Assembly: GCA_963712465.1 (NCBI GenBank)
Contig: CAVQHY010000006.1
Location: forward strand, 806,001-870,000
Length of the DNA: 64,000 nucleotides
Reading direction: 5' to 3'
Source of the DNA: CAVQHY01 sp963712465
GTDB taxonomy: Bacteria > Actinomycetota > Thermoleophilia > Gaiellales > Gaiellaceae
Of this stretch, positions 39,997 through 48,770 are shown piece after piece; position 1 is the first letter of the stretch, and the number at the start of each line of letters is the position of its first letter. The position numbers were made by a program, and so were the translations under genes. The notes beneath the pieces are model-generated. The model was not told the origin of the DNA. It searched no databases and was given only the letters and a program-made list of their open reading frames with translations.

Positions 39997-41169
39997 ATGA
40001 ACACGCAGTCCTTCGGCGCGCTCGGCGTGAGCGCACCCGTGGAGCGCACGCTCGTCGAGCGCGGCATCCACGCCCCCTTCCGGATCCAGACGCTGGTGAT
40101 CCCCGACGCGATCGCAGGGCACGACGTGCTCGCCCAGTCGCCGACGGGCTCGGGCAAGACGCTGGCCTTCGGGCTGCCGCTCGTCGAGCGGACCCGCGTC
40201 GGCAGCGGTGAGCCGGCCACTCTGGTCCTCGTCCCCACGCGCGAGCTCGCAGCACAGGTCGCCGAGGAGCTCACGGCGATCGCCCGCCCGAAGGGGTTAC
40301 GCGTCGCAGCGGCCTACGGCGGCGCGCCGATCTCGTCCCAGTCGAAGCGGATCCGCGGCGCGCAGATACTGATCGCGACCCCCGGGCGCCTGCAGGACCT
40401 CGTCGAGCGCCGCCTCGTGTCGCTCGAGCGCGTCAAGACGCTGATTCTCGACGAGGCCGACCGGATGCTCGACATGGGGTTCAAGCCCCAGGTCGAGCGG
40501 ATCGTCCGGCGACTTCCGCGCGAACGCCAGACGATGCTCTTCTCGGCGACGCTCGACGGCGAGGTCGGCGAGCTCGCACGGGCTTTCACCCGCAATCCCG
40601 CCCGCTTCGAGGCCGATCTCCCGACCGAGCTCGAGCGAAGCGAGGTCGACCACGCCTTTGTCGCCGTCACGGCGGAGAACAAGGTCGAGCGGCTGATCGA
40701 GGAGCTCGAGGCCGACCGTGGGCTCGCGCTCGTCTTCGTCCGCACCAAGCGCGGGGCGGATCGCCTGGTCCGCAGGCTCTCGGCCCGGAACGTCGGCGCC
40801 GTCGCGATGCACGGGGACATGCCCCAGCGGGCACGGGAGCGAGCGCTCGACCGCTTTCGCTCCGGTGCGATCCGGACGCTGGTCGCCACGGACGTGGCCG
40901 CCCGCGGGCTCGACCTCGACGACATCACGCACGTGATCAACTTCGACCCTCCCGAGGACGAGAAGGGCTACGTGCACCGTGTCGGGCGCACCGGCCGTGC
41001 CGGCCGGAACGGTCGCGGCATCACCCTCGTGCTTCCGGAGCAGGAGAGCGAGATGAGCCGCGTGGCAGCCCGTCTCGGCCATCGCGAGCAGTTCGAGCAC
41101 GGTGGCTTGAAGACGGCGCCGCCGCGTCGCGTCTACACGAGTCGGCGAAGCCGCAGGTCGCGCTGGTAG
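39997..41169 (+). CDS. DEAD-box RNA helicase
   Basis: This 390-residue DEAD-box protein has all core motifs: Q-motif FRIQTLVIP, motif I SPTGSGKT, Ia PTRELAAQ, II DEAD, III SATL, IV FVRTKRG, V ATDVAARGLDLDDI and VI HRVGRTGRAGRNG. A short basic tail ends RRSRRSRW. It remodels RNA, often in ribosome assembly or cold response. AGAGGAG precedes ATG 39997. TACCTT at 39891-39896 is a candidate -10 and leaves a ~95-base leader with a small hairpin (39957-39976), which suits a cold-regulated mRNA. That last point is an inference. Confidence 0.92.
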   Translation: MNTQSFGALGVSAPVERTLVERGIHAPFRIQTLVIPDAIAGHDVLAQSPTGSGKTLAFGLPLVERTRVGSGEPATLVLVPTRELAAQVAEELTAIARPKGLRVAAAYGGAPISSQSKRIRGAQILIATPGRLQDLVERRLVSLERVKTLILDEADRMLDMGFKPQVERIVRRLPRERQTMLFSATLDGEVGELARAFTRNPARFEADLPTELERSEVDHAFVAVTAENKVERLIEELEADRGLALVFVRTKRGADRLVRRLSARNVGAVAMHGDMPQRARERALDRFRSGAIRTLVATDVAARGLDLDDITHVINFDPPEDEKGYVHRVGRTGRAGRNGRGITLVLPEQESEMSRVAARLGHREQFEHGGLKTAPPRRVYTSRRSRRSRW

Positions 41170-41179
41170 AGCCGGGCCG

Positions 41180-41665
41180 CTAGCCCTCGAGCTCGGCGAG
41201 CAGGTCGGCCAGGTCGAGCGGCGCGGTGATCATCGCCAACTCCCCGTCGGCCCCGCGCGGCCACTGCTCTCTGGCGCGGTCGCAGTAGAGCTCGATCCCG
41301 TTTCCGTCCGGGTCCTGCAGGTACAGCGCCTCGCTGACCCCGTGATCGGCCGCGCCGCTGAGCGGCACGCCGGCGTCGCGAAGCCGGCGGAGAGCCTCTG
41401 CGAGCGCCGCTCGGCTCGGGTAGCGGATCGCGACGTGGTACAGGCCGGTCGTACCCCGGGGAGGCGGCGAGCCGCCCTTCGACTCCCAGGTGTTCAGCCC
41501 GATGTGATGGTGATAGCCGCCGGCGGACAGGAACGCCGCCTGGTCGCCGAGATGCGCCCGCAGCTCGAAGCCGAGCACGTCCCGGTAGAACGCGAGCGCC
41601 CGGTCGAGGTCGGCCACCTTGAGGTGGACGTGGCCGATGTCGACGCCGGGATCGATCGTTTCCAT
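41180..41665 (-). CDS. VOC-family dioxygenase/glyoxalase-like protein
   Basis: This 161-residue protein is one VOC module pair: IGHVHLKVADLDRALAFYRDVLGFEL, GGYHHHIGLNTWE, GLYHVAIRYPSRAALAEALRRL and DPDGNGIELYCDR. The HVHLKV histidine, the HHHIG stretch and the final glutamate are likely metal ligands, as in catechol 2,3-dioxygenase-like enzymes. The reaction is not identifiable. It ends 10 bases from the helicase stop, convergent. Confidence 0.82.
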   Translation of the reverse strand: METIDPGVDIGHVHLKVADLDRALAFYRDVLGFELRAHLGDQAAFLSAGGYHHHIGLNTWESKGGSPPPRGTTGLYHVAIRYPSRAALAEALRRLRDAGVPLSGAADHGVSEALYLQDPDGNGIELYCDRAREQWPRGADGELAMITAPLDLADLLAELEG

Positions 41666-41674
41666 GAGCCCATG

Positions 41675-42610
41675 CTACTGCGGCGGTGCGCGCACGATGC
41701 AGCGAAAGCCGATGTGGCCGGTCGACGTCTCGATCGTCTCGCCCTGCCGTGCGGCGGGCCTGTAGCGCAGGCAGTAGTTCGGCGCGCAGAGGTGCGAGCC
41801 ACCCTTGATCACCTTGCGTGGGAACCGCTCGCCCGGCGGGCCGTTCTCCGCGGACGTCACCCGCGGGTTGCGCGGGGCGCAGCACGGCGACTCGACCTCG
41901 TCCGGGTGGCCGGGGGTGAAGAAGTCGCACGTCCACTCCCAGACGTTCCCGCACATGTCGTAGAGGCCGTAGCCGTTCGGCGGAAAGCTTGCAACCGGTG
42001 ACGTCCCCTCGTGGCCGTCCACTTTGAGGTTCTGCCAGGGAAACTCGCCCTGCCACGTGTTCGCCATCGCCTTCCCGGCCGGGAAGTGCTCGTCGCCCCA
42101 GGCGAAGGCCGCGCCCTCCAGCCCGCCGCGCGCCGCGTACTCCCACTCGGCCTCGGTCGGCAGCTCCTTGCCGACCCACGCGGCGTAGGCCTCCGCATCC
42201 TCAAATGCGACCTGGACGACGGGATGGTGGTCGCGCCCGTTGATCGTCGTGCCCGGCCCTCCCGGCTTCTTCCAGAAGGCCCCCGGCACGTACTCCCACC
42301 AGTTGCGGAAGTCGCTCAGGTCGACCGGGGCGGCGGTCTTCCTGAACACGAGCGACCCGGGGACGAGCAGCTCCGGGTCGGCGTCGGGATAGTCGGTCGG
42401 GTCGAGCGGCCGCTCGGCGACGGTGACGTAGCCGGTCTCGCGGACGAAGCGGCGAAACCCGGCGGCCGTGACCGGTCGCTCGTCCATCCAGAAGCCGTCC
42501 ACCGTCACACGGTGGACGGGACGCTCCTCGGGGTAGAAGTCCTCCGACCCCATCGCGAACGTTCCTCCCGGCACCCACACCATGTCCTCGCGCTGGGGTC
42601 GAGCGGCCAT
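41675..42610 (-). CDS. formylglycine-generating enzyme (SUMF1/FGE family)
   Basis: This 311-residue protein has the FGE layout: MVWVPGGTFAMGSEDFYPEERPVHRVTVDGFWMD, the calcium-site region DLSDFRNWWEYVPGAFWKKPGG, PTEAEWEYAARGG, YGLYDMCGNVWEW, and the catalytic pair in GGSHLCAPNYCLRYRPAARQ (Cys275 and Cys280). Both copper-binding cysteines are present, so it should be a true FGE that converts the Cys of CxPxR sulfatases to formylglycine. No sulfatase is encoded in the window. ATG start, nine bases before the VOC gene. Confidence 0.92.
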   Translation of the reverse strand: MAARPQREDMVWVPGGTFAMGSEDFYPEERPVHRVTVDGFWMDERPVTAAGFRRFVRETGYVTVAERPLDPTDYPDADPELLVPGSLVFRKTAAPVDLSDFRNWWEYVPGAFWKKPGGPGTTINGRDHHPVVQVAFEDAEAYAAWVGKELPTEAEWEYAARGGLEGAAFAWGDEHFPAGKAMANTWQGEFPWQNLKVDGHEGTSPVASFPPNGYGLYDMCGNVWEWTCDFFTPGHPDEVESPCCAPRNPRVTSAENGPPGERFPRKVIKGGSHLCAPNYCLRYRPAARQGETIETSTGHIGFRCIVRAPPQ

Positions 42611-42734
42611 CGATGCACGTCCTGTTCTCGAAGGATTCGTGAGCGGTGAGTCCGTGACGAACGAGGTTAACCGGAACCTAACGCGGTGGGGCCGATCGGG
42701 TGACGCGCTCCGCGGGGAGCCGTCGCTAGGGTCG

Positions 42735-43931
42735 GTGGCGGAGTGCGCAGGCTGCTCTTATCTCGTCTACGCGCTCGTCTTCGTCACGGAGCTCGGCCAG
42801 GCGGCGATCGTTCCCCTGCTGCCGACGTTCACGCGGGAGCTCGGGCTGTCCGAGGTGGAGACGGGTGCCCTGCTCGCGGCGGCGACGTTCGCGACGCTCG
42901 TCTGTGCGGCACCGCTCGGGATCGCCACCGACCGGTTTGGCCCGCGCCGCCTCGCCGTCGCAGCGGCGGGCCTCCTCGTCGTCTCGGCGCTCGTCCAGGC
43001 CGGGGCGGGAAGCTTCTGGGAGCTGCTCGCCGGCCGCGCGCTGTTCGGCGTCGCATTCGCGACGGTGTGGACGGCCGGGCTCGCGCTCGTCGCGGGCGCG
43101 ACCAGCTCGCGCCGTGCAGCGGCGCTCGGCGCGACGATCACGGTTGGAGGTCTGGCGCATCTCGTCGGGCCGACCTCGGCCGGGCTTCTTGCCGAGCGCT
43201 TAGGGGTCTGGGTGCCGTTCGTGGTGATCGCTGTTCTCGCCGTGCTCGTCACGGCGCTGCTCGCGACGGCGCCGAGCGTCGCCGCGGTCGCCGAGAAGCG
43301 CCAGCCGCTTCGCGAGGCGGTTGGGGCGGCCCGACGGCATCGCGAGATCAGGAGCGCGCTCGTGACCATAGGGCTCCTCGGCATCGTCGCGGGCATCGTC
43401 CCGCTCCTCGTCCCGCTCATCCTCGACGACAACGGCCTCTCCGCCGGGCAGATCGGTGTCGTGTTCTCGGCGGGCGCCGGGGTCTGGATCGTGGCCAGCG
43501 CGCTCGTCGCTCGCCTGGGAGCTCGTGCCGCGCGGGTTCCGGCCGCTGCCATCGGGATCGTCGGCCTCGGGCTCGCGCTGCTTCTTCCGGTGGCGACGCT
43601 GGCGACCGTCGGCGTCGCGGTCTTCCTGCTTCTCCGGGCGGCAACCCATGCGCCACTGTCGACGATCTCCTACCCACTTGCCGAGATCGGCGCCGGTGCG
43701 GCGGGGATCGGCCGCGGGACGGCGATCGGGCTGATGAACGTCGTGTGGGCCGGAGCGGCCGCGACGTCCCCGATCGTCGGTGGTGTGCTCGCCGACGCGC
43801 TCGGCGCGCAGGCGACCTTCGCTCTCGTCGCACTTCTCTGCGGTGCGGTCGGGGCCTGGATGCTGCGAGGCGAGGTCGACCGCCGCGAGCGGCGGTGGCT
43901 GGAGGCCCAGGAGGCGGCCGGTCTCGGCTAG
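42735..43931 (+). CDS. MFS transporter
   Basis: This major facilitator protein of ~398 residues has about twelve hydrophobic segments, LGIATDRFGPRRLAVAAAG between helices 2 and 3, RALFGVAFATVWTAGLAL and a second half starting near GLLGIVAGIVPLLVPL. It is probably a drug or metabolite exporter. GTG 42735 is the last in-frame start before helix 1 and lies two bases after TAGGGT (42727-42732). GTG 42743 would suit leaderless spacing better but is in another frame (RRLLLS), so an indel at the N-terminus is possible. Confidence 0.82.
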   Translation: MAECAGCSYLVYALVFVTELGQAAIVPLLPTFTRELGLSEVETGALLAAATFATLVCAAPLGIATDRFGPRRLAVAAAGLLVVSALVQAGAGSFWELLAGRALFGVAFATVWTAGLALVAGATSSRRAAALGATITVGGLAHLVGPTSAGLLAERLGVWVPFVVIAVLAVLVTALLATAPSVAAVAEKRQPLREAVGAARRHREIRSALVTIGLLGIVAGIVPLLVPLILDDNGLSAGQIGVVFSAGAGVWIVASALVARLGARAARVPAAAIGIVGLGLALLLPVATLATVGVAVFLLLRAATHAPLSTISYPLAEIGAGAAGIGRGTAIGLMNVVWAGAAATSPIVGGVLADALGAQATFALVALLCGAVGAWMLRGEVDRRERRWLEAQEAAGLG

Positions 43932-44917
43932 GCGGTGCGCGCCGAGGCGATCCGGTCGGCCATCAGGCTCACGAGCTCGAACAGGATCGCGGCGCCGTTG
44001 CCCGCCGTGATCTGATTCGGACTGTCCTTCGTCGGCATGATGCAGACGAGGTCGGCGCCGACCAGGTCGAGTCCTCGGAGCCCCTGGAGGGTTCGCAGCG
44101 CCTCCTTCATCGTCATCCCCTCCTCGCCGAACACGAGGTTCGAGACCGCCGGCGCGACGCTGGGGTCGAGCACGTCGAGGTCGAAGCTGACGTAGACGGG
44201 CAGGTCGCCGACGCGCTCGCGGATCGCTGCCACCGCTCCGTCGATCCCGAGCTCGTCGAACTCGTCCTTGTCGATCACCCGGTAGCCGAGCTCCTCGGAC
44301 ACCGCCGTCTGGGCGAACACCGACAGGTGGCCGCGGCGACCAACGAGCAGGCTGTGCGACGGGTCGACGAGGCCCTCATGGACGGCGCGACTTGCCCAGT
44401 GGCCGGCGGAGTCGACCACCCCGAACCAGTCCGGCATGCGGTCGAACGTGTCGTAGTGAGCGTCGAAGTGGACGAGCGCAACGGCGCGGCGCAGCGTGCC
44501 GTCGCTGCCGGCAAGAGCCCGGAGAGGTGCCAGCGGTACCGAGTGGTCGCCGCCGACGACGATCGGCCGCGCGCCGCCCGCGATCATCGGGCGGAGCGAC
44601 TCCTCCGCCTCGCGGACGGCTGTGTCGGAGACCATGAAGCTCGGCATGACGAGGTCACCCGCGTCGACGACGGTCGCGGCCGTCCACGGGTCGAGGCCGA
44701 AGCGAACGTGCGCCGGCCGCCAGTTGTTCGAGATGTTCCGGATCGCGCGCGGCCCGAGGTGCTGATCCCGCTCGGTCGAGCCGTTGCCGGTCGAGTGCGG
44801 CATGCCGACGAGCGCAATCTCGCTCCCGGCTGCGTCGGGAACGTGCGGGCAGCCAAAGAACGTCGGGATGCCCCACCAGTAGACGCTACGCATCGTTCGC
44901 TCGGCGTCGTCGTCCAT
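43928..44917 (-). CDS. ureohydrolase (arginase/agmatinase family)
   Basis: This 329-residue protein has every binuclear manganese ligand of the family: GGDHS (His125), FDAHYD (Asp152, His154, Asp156) and SFDLDVLDPSVAP (Asp246, Asp248). Members hydrolyse guanidino compounds (arginine, agmatine, guanidinobutyrate, formiminoglutamate, guanidine) to urea or formamide plus amine. The substrate loop (MPHSTGNGSTERDQHLGPRAIRNISNNW) does not let me pick one. It is the gene downstream of the glutamine/glutamate synthase-like operon, 130 bp after the unknown 151-residue gene, so a role in nitrogen release is likely. Confidence 0.88.
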   Translation of the reverse strand: MDDDAERTMRSVYWWGIPTFFGCPHVPDAAGSEIALVGMPHSTGNGSTERDQHLGPRAIRNISNNWRPAHVRFGLDPWTAATVVDAGDLVMPSFMVSDTAVREAEESLRPMIAGGARPIVVGGDHSVPLAPLRALAGSDGTLRRAVALVHFDAHYDTFDRMPDWFGVVDSAGHWASRAVHEGLVDPSHSLLVGRRGHLSVFAQTAVSEELGYRVIDKDEFDELGIDGAVAAIRERVGDLPVYVSFDLDVLDPSVAPAVSNLVFGEEGMTMKEALRTLQGLRGLDLVGADLVCIMPTKDSPNQITAGNGAAILFELVSLMADRIASARTA

Positions 44918-45047
44918 CTCACCCTCCTCGCTCGGGAGGGCGATCCTATTCGAGCGCTTGCGTCGGAACCGCGCGTCGGGTCGCGTCGTCGAGAGCTGTG
45001 GCGAGGTGCGGCGCGTCGATTGCGCGCGCAGGCTCGTCGTCTCGAGC

Positions 45048-45503
45048 TCAGTGGCCGGCGGGTTTCTCCCAGCCCTCGAGCACAGGCGCCTTCCAGTCGG
45101 TGCCGACCGTGCGCGAGCCCTCGACCCACGAGCCGAGCTCGGGCTGGGGGAACTTGCAGTGGATCTCCTTCAGCTGGATCCCGTACGAGTTCCCGGACAC
45201 GAGGTGCTTCATCAGCACCTTGCGCGCGATCTCGTCCTCCCGCCCTGCCGGGATCGGGAAGTAGATCTTCAGGAACGAGTTCGAGTAGCGGTCGAAGACC
45301 GCGGGGACGCCGTCCTCCTCGAGGAGCGCGATGTCCTCGAGCCAGTTGATGTCCTCTCCCGGGGTGAGGGCGTCGAGGTCGACGTCGTCGAGCAGCGCGA
45401 TGTCCTCCTGGTAGGGAAAGCGATGCCCGGCCAGGAACTCCGCGTCGATCGACTTGATCTTCTCGGGCTCGGCGTAGGCGAGCTCGTGGTGGTGCTCGGA
45501 CAC
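45048..45503 (-). CDS. unrecognised 151-residue protein, last gene of the GS/MgsABC-like operon
   Basis: GTG 45503 follows AGGGGG by a few bases and lies 9 bases after the FMN subunit stop, so it is co-transcribed. The protein begins with histidines (SEHHHELAYAEP) and has an acidic first half with an approximate repeat (QEDIALLDDVDLD and LEDIALLEEDGVP). A more globular second half follows: FDRYSNSFLKIYFPIPAGRE, HLVSGNSYGIQLKEIHCKFPQPEL. There is no signal or membrane segment, and only one cysteine. I do not recognise the family. Position suggests an accessory or fifth part of the amidotransferase/synthase machine. Confidence 0.75.
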   Translation of the reverse strand: MSEHHHELAYAEPEKIKSIDAEFLAGHRFPYQEDIALLDDVDLDALTPGEDINWLEDIALLEEDGVPAVFDRYSNSFLKIYFPIPAGREDEIARKVLMKHLVSGNSYGIQLKEIHCKFPQPELGSWVEGSRTVGTDWKAPVLEGWEKPAGH

Positions 45504-45511
45504 GCTTCCCC

Positions 45512-46963
45512 CTATTCCGCCGCGACCCGCAGCGGCTCGACGTTGTCCGGCGGCGCCGCGTTCGCGATCAGGTCGTCCTCGGCCTTGATCGCCAGCAGAC
45601 GCTTCACCTCGGCGAGGATCTCGTGCTCGGTCACGCCCGGGACGTACTGCGTGCCCGCGAGCGGCACCTTCGCCATCGCCGCCGCCTCGACTGTGAGCGC
45701 GGCGAGGTCCTCGGGCTCGAGCGAGTGCACGTTCGTCTTCCCGCACGCGCGCGCGAGCATCTGCACTTCCATGGTCAGCGTCGTCAGGAAGTTGTAGACA
45801 CGCTCGGACGCATCCTCGACGACGAGGCGCTTGCGCAGCTCGGGATCCTGCGTCGTGATCCCGACTGGGCAGCGTCCGGTGTGACAGTGGTAACACTGGC
45901 CTGCGGGGACGCCGACCGTGCCCTCGTAGTCGGTGACGCCGGGGATCTCCTTGTTGCAGTTGAGCGCCATCAGCGCGGCGTGGCCCATCGCGACCGCCTT
46001 CGCGCCGAGCGAGAGTGCCTTCGCGACGTCGCCGCCGTTCCGGAGCCCGCCGGCGACGACGAGGTCGATCTCGTCCGCGAGCCCGACGTCCTCGAGCGCG
46101 CGCCGCGCCTCGGGGATCGCCGCCATCAGCGGAATGCCCGTCTCCTCGGTCGCCACGTGCGGGCCGGCGCCCGTGCCGCCCTCGGCGCCGTCGAGGTAGA
46201 TGATGTCCGGGCCGCACTTCGCCGCCATGCGCACGTCGTCGTAGACGCGCGACGCGCCGAGCTTGAGCTGGATCGGGATCTGGTAGTCGGTCGCCTCCCG
46301 GATCTCCTGGATCTTCAGCGAGAGGTCGTCCGGGCCGAGCCAGTCGGGGTGGCGGGCGGGCGAGCGCTGGTCGATTCCGGCCGGGAGCGACCGCATCTCC
46401 GCGACCTGCTCGGTCACCTTCTGACCCATCAGGTGGCCGCCGAGGCCGACCTTGCAGCCCTGGCCGATGAAGAACTCGACCGCGTCCGCGAGCATCAGGT
46501 GGTGCGGGTTGAACCCGTACCGGCTCTGGATGCACTGGTAGTACCACTTGGTCGAGTGGTCGCGTTCGGGCGGGATCATCCCGCCCTCGCCCGAGCACGT
46601 CGCCGTCCCGGCCATCGACGCGCCCTTGGCGAGCGCCATCTTCGCCTCGAGCGACAGCGCCCCGAAGCTCATCCCAGTGATGTAGATCGGAATGTCGAGC
46701 TCGATCGGCTTGCGGGCGAAGCGGGCGCCGAGCACGGTCTTCGTCTCGCACTTCTCGCGGTACCCCTCGATCACGAAGCGGGTGAGCGTCCCGGGCAGGA
46801 AGACGAGCTCGTCCCAGTGCGGGATCCGCTTGAAGATCGAGAAGCCGCGCATCCGGTAGCGGCCCAGCTCGGCCTTGATGTGGATGTCGTTGATCACCTC
46901 GGGGGTGAAGATCCGGCTGTGCCCGAGGACGTTGGTGTTGATCGGTTCGGTCTCGTCGGCCAT
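45512..46963 (-). CDS. glutamate synthase-like FMN/Fe-S subunit (MgsC/GlxD type)
   Basis: This 483-residue protein corresponds to the synthase domain of glutamate synthase: PIYITGMSFGALSLEAKMALAKGAS, GTATCSGEGGMIPPERD, IDGAEGG-type loop LDGAEGGTGAGPHVA, VVAGGLRNGGDVAKALSLGA, and the cluster cysteines in QCYHCHTGRCPVGITTQ (about residues 354-364). It should bind FMN and one 3Fe-4S cluster and reductively aminate a 2-oxo acid with ammonia channelled from the amidotransferase subunit. It lies next to the GXGXG and amidotransferase genes, as in N-methylglutamate synthase (MgsABC) and GlxBCD sets. Confidence 0.9.
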   Translation of the reverse strand: MADETEPINTNVLGHSRIFTPEVINDIHIKAELGRYRMRGFSIFKRIPHWDELVFLPGTLTRFVIEGYREKCETKTVLGARFARKPIELDIPIYITGMSFGALSLEAKMALAKGASMAGTATCSGEGGMIPPERDHSTKWYYQCIQSRYGFNPHHLMLADAVEFFIGQGCKVGLGGHLMGQKVTEQVAEMRSLPAGIDQRSPARHPDWLGPDDLSLKIQEIREATDYQIPIQLKLGASRVYDDVRMAAKCGPDIIYLDGAEGGTGAGPHVATEETGIPLMAAIPEARRALEDVGLADEIDLVVAGGLRNGGDVAKALSLGAKAVAMGHAALMALNCNKEIPGVTDYEGTVGVPAGQCYHCHTGRCPVGITTQDPELRKRLVVEDASERVYNFLTTLTMEVQMLARACGKTNVHSLEPEDLAALTVEAAAMAKVPLAGTQYVPGVTEHEILAEVKRLLAIKAEDDLIANAAPPDNVEPLRVAAE

Positions 46964-46973
46964 TGCGTCTCCC

Positions 46974-47777
46974 CTAGATGACGAGCTTGCGCTCTGCAGG
47001 CTCGAGCGAGTCGTAGTTGTAGAGCACCTTGCCGCAGACGAACTTCTGCAGCTCCGGCGGCGAGCCGAGCCCGTAGATTCGGAACTTGCGCTCGATCAGC
47101 TCGGTGTCGGCGTCCGTCCATTCTCCGGGGACGCAGTCGATCCCGAGCGACTTGACCTTGCCGCCCACGTAGATCGTCCCGTCGTACATCGAGTCGCCGA
47201 GCCCGGGGCCGACGTCGCCGAGGATGATCTGGCGCCCACGCTGCATCATGAACCCGGTCATCGAGCCGGCCGAGCCGCCGACGATGATCGTGCCGCCCTT
47301 CTGGTCGATGCCGGTGCGCGCGCCGACGCGGCCCTTGACGACGAGGTCGCCGCCGCGAAACGCCGCGCCCGTGAGCGAGCCCGCGTTCGACTCGACTACG
47401 ACGACGCCGCTCATCATGTTCTCGCATGCCGACCAGCCGACGCGGCCGTCGATCTGGATCTCGGGGCCGTCGATCAGGCCGCAGCCGAAGTAGCCGAGCG
47501 ACCCCTTGAAGTGGATCTTGCAGCGGGCGAGGATGCCGACCCCGAGCGAGTGGCGGGCGCCGGGGTTGTCGATCGTGACCTCCCGGATCCCCTCCTCGTA
47601 GACCAGGCGGCGCAGCTCGAGGTTGATCGTCCGCGTCGTCAGGTCGTGGGCGTCGAAGGAGGCCTTGTCGCCGTCGATCTCGGCGATCCGCGGCGCGTCG
47701 GCGAGGGGCTCGGCGAGCCCGCGCGCGTCGTACCTGATCGCCCGCTCGCCTACGAGTGCTTCCTCAGGCAACGTCAT
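46974..47777 (-). CDS. glutamate synthase GXGXG-domain subunit (MgsB/GlxC type)
   Basis: This 267-residue right-handed beta-helix protein has repeated GxxGxxxG turns: NPGARHSLGVGIL, GSLGYFGCGLIDG, GSLTGAAFRGGDLVVKGRVG, GGTIIVGGSAGSMTGFMMQRGR, and DVGPGLGDSMYDGTIYVGG. This matches the C-terminal structural domain of glutamate synthase as a free subunit. It fits between the amidotransferase and FMN subunits. Its start codon and ribosome site sit in the loop of a 14-bp hairpin (47755-47800), so its translation may be controlled. Confidence 0.9.
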   Translation of the reverse strand: MTLPEEALVGERAIRYDARGLAEPLADAPRIAEIDGDKASFDAHDLTTRTINLELRRLVYEEGIREVTIDNPGARHSLGVGILARCKIHFKGSLGYFGCGLIDGPEIQIDGRVGWSACENMMSGVVVVESNAGSLTGAAFRGGDLVVKGRVGARTGIDQKGGTIIVGGSAGSMTGFMMQRGRQIILGDVGPGLGDSMYDGTIYVGGKVKSLGIDCVPGEWTDADTELIERKFRIYGLGSPPELQKFVCGKVLYNYDSLEPAERKLVI

Positions 47778-47800
47778 CCCTCGTCACCTGAGGAAGCACT
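47755..47800 (-). promoter_or_regulatory. 14-bp hairpin presenting the start of the GXGXG gene in its loop
   Basis: agtgcttcctcagg (47755-47768) is perfectly inverted at 47787-47800. In the mRNA the 5' arm begins within the amidotransferase stop codon, the 18-base loop holds GAGGG and the ATG at 47777-47775, and the 3' arm codes residues 4-8 of the GXGXG protein. A stop-start hairpin of this precision suggests translational control or a binding site. Confidence 0.7.
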
Positions 47801-48731
47801 ACCGCTGCCATACCAGCACCTCGCGCTCGTAGGGGTCGTACGTCTCGATCTCGCGGTCGACGAGCTGGCGGATCGCGATCTCCTCCGAGGCCAGCGCGAC
47901 GACGTCGTCACCCTCGTACAGGACGAGCGGCTTGGCGGCGAGCTCGTCCTTGGCGACGCCGAGCGCGTCCCTCGTCACCGCGATGTACGTGAAGACGCCG
48001 TCGAGCTCATCGAGGCTCTCGTTCATCGCTTCCTCGAGCGAGCTGCCCTCGCTCATCTTCTCGGCGAGGTACACGGCGATCACCTCCGAGTCGCACTCGG
48101 ACATGAACCGGTGGCCCGAGCGCTCGAGCCGGCGGCGCCACATGAAGTAGTTCGTCAGCTGGCCGTTGTGGACGACGGCGACGTCCGAGAAGGGGTAGGC
48201 CCAGTACGGGTGCGCGCCGGCGATGTCGACCTCCGACTCGGTCGCCATCCGGACGTGCCCGATCGCGTGCGTTCCCGTGAAGTCGTCGAGGCCGTACTGC
48301 TCGCCGACCGACTCGGCGTCGCCGAGGTCCTTGACGATCTCGAGCGAGCGTCCGAGCGAGAGCACCTCCGCCTCGGGGATGTCCTCGACGAGGTCGGCGA
48401 GCAGCTTCAGGTCACCGTCGTAGTCGAACGTGACCCGGAACGCGTAGGGCGTCTCCTCCTCGACCTCGTCGACGCGGGCGCCGAGCCGGGCGAGGCGCGC
48501 CTCGACCTCGGCGCGGTGGCGGTGCAGCCGATTCTCGTACTCGAAGTCGCGCGGAGTGTTCGCATCGGCGAGCTTGTAGCGCATGACCAGATGGCCGTTC
48601 TCCGGCTGGCCGTAGAGGGCATAGCCGGTCGAGTCCGGCCCTCGATGCTTCATCGACTGGAGCATCCGTGTCATCTCGCGACCGATCGGATGCTCGCCGT
48701 CTCTGTAGATGATTCCTGCGATCCCGCACAC
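47799..48731 (-). CDS. class II glutamine amidotransferase (MgsA/GlxB type)
   Basis: This 310-residue N-terminal-nucleophile amidotransferase starts MCGIAGIIYRDGEHPIG with Cys2 as nucleophile after Met removal. It contains MKHRGPDSTGYALYG, ATESEVDIAGAHPYWAYPFSDVAVVHNGQLTNYFMWRRRLE and SECDSEVIAVYLAEKM. It should release ammonia from glutamine and feed the FMN subunit. The DVAVVHNGQLTNY motif is the conserved oxyanion region. The gene follows the glutamine synthetase gene by 39 bases on the same strand. Confidence 0.9.
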   Translation of the reverse strand: MCGIAGIIYRDGEHPIGREMTRMLQSMKHRGPDSTGYALYGQPENGHLVMRYKLADANTPRDFEYENRLHRHRAEVEARLARLGARVDEVEEETPYAFRVTFDYDGDLKLLADLVEDIPEAEVLSLGRSLEIVKDLGDAESVGEQYGLDDFTGTHAIGHVRMATESEVDIAGAHPYWAYPFSDVAVVHNGQLTNYFMWRRRLERSGHRFMSECDSEVIAVYLAEKMSEGSSLEEAMNESLDELDGVFTYIAVTRDALGVAKDELAAKPLVLYEGDDVVALASEEIAIRQLVDREIETYDPYEREVLVWQR

Positions 48732-48770
48732 GTCGAGCCTCGTCCTCCTCCGTCGTTTCGACCGCGCCCG

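Noticed and set aside
42743..45349. An 868-codon plus-strand frame across the MFS gene and ureohydrolase
   Set aside because: It covers genes on both strands and is Arg-rich without motifs. Its first codons may matter only for the MFS start question.
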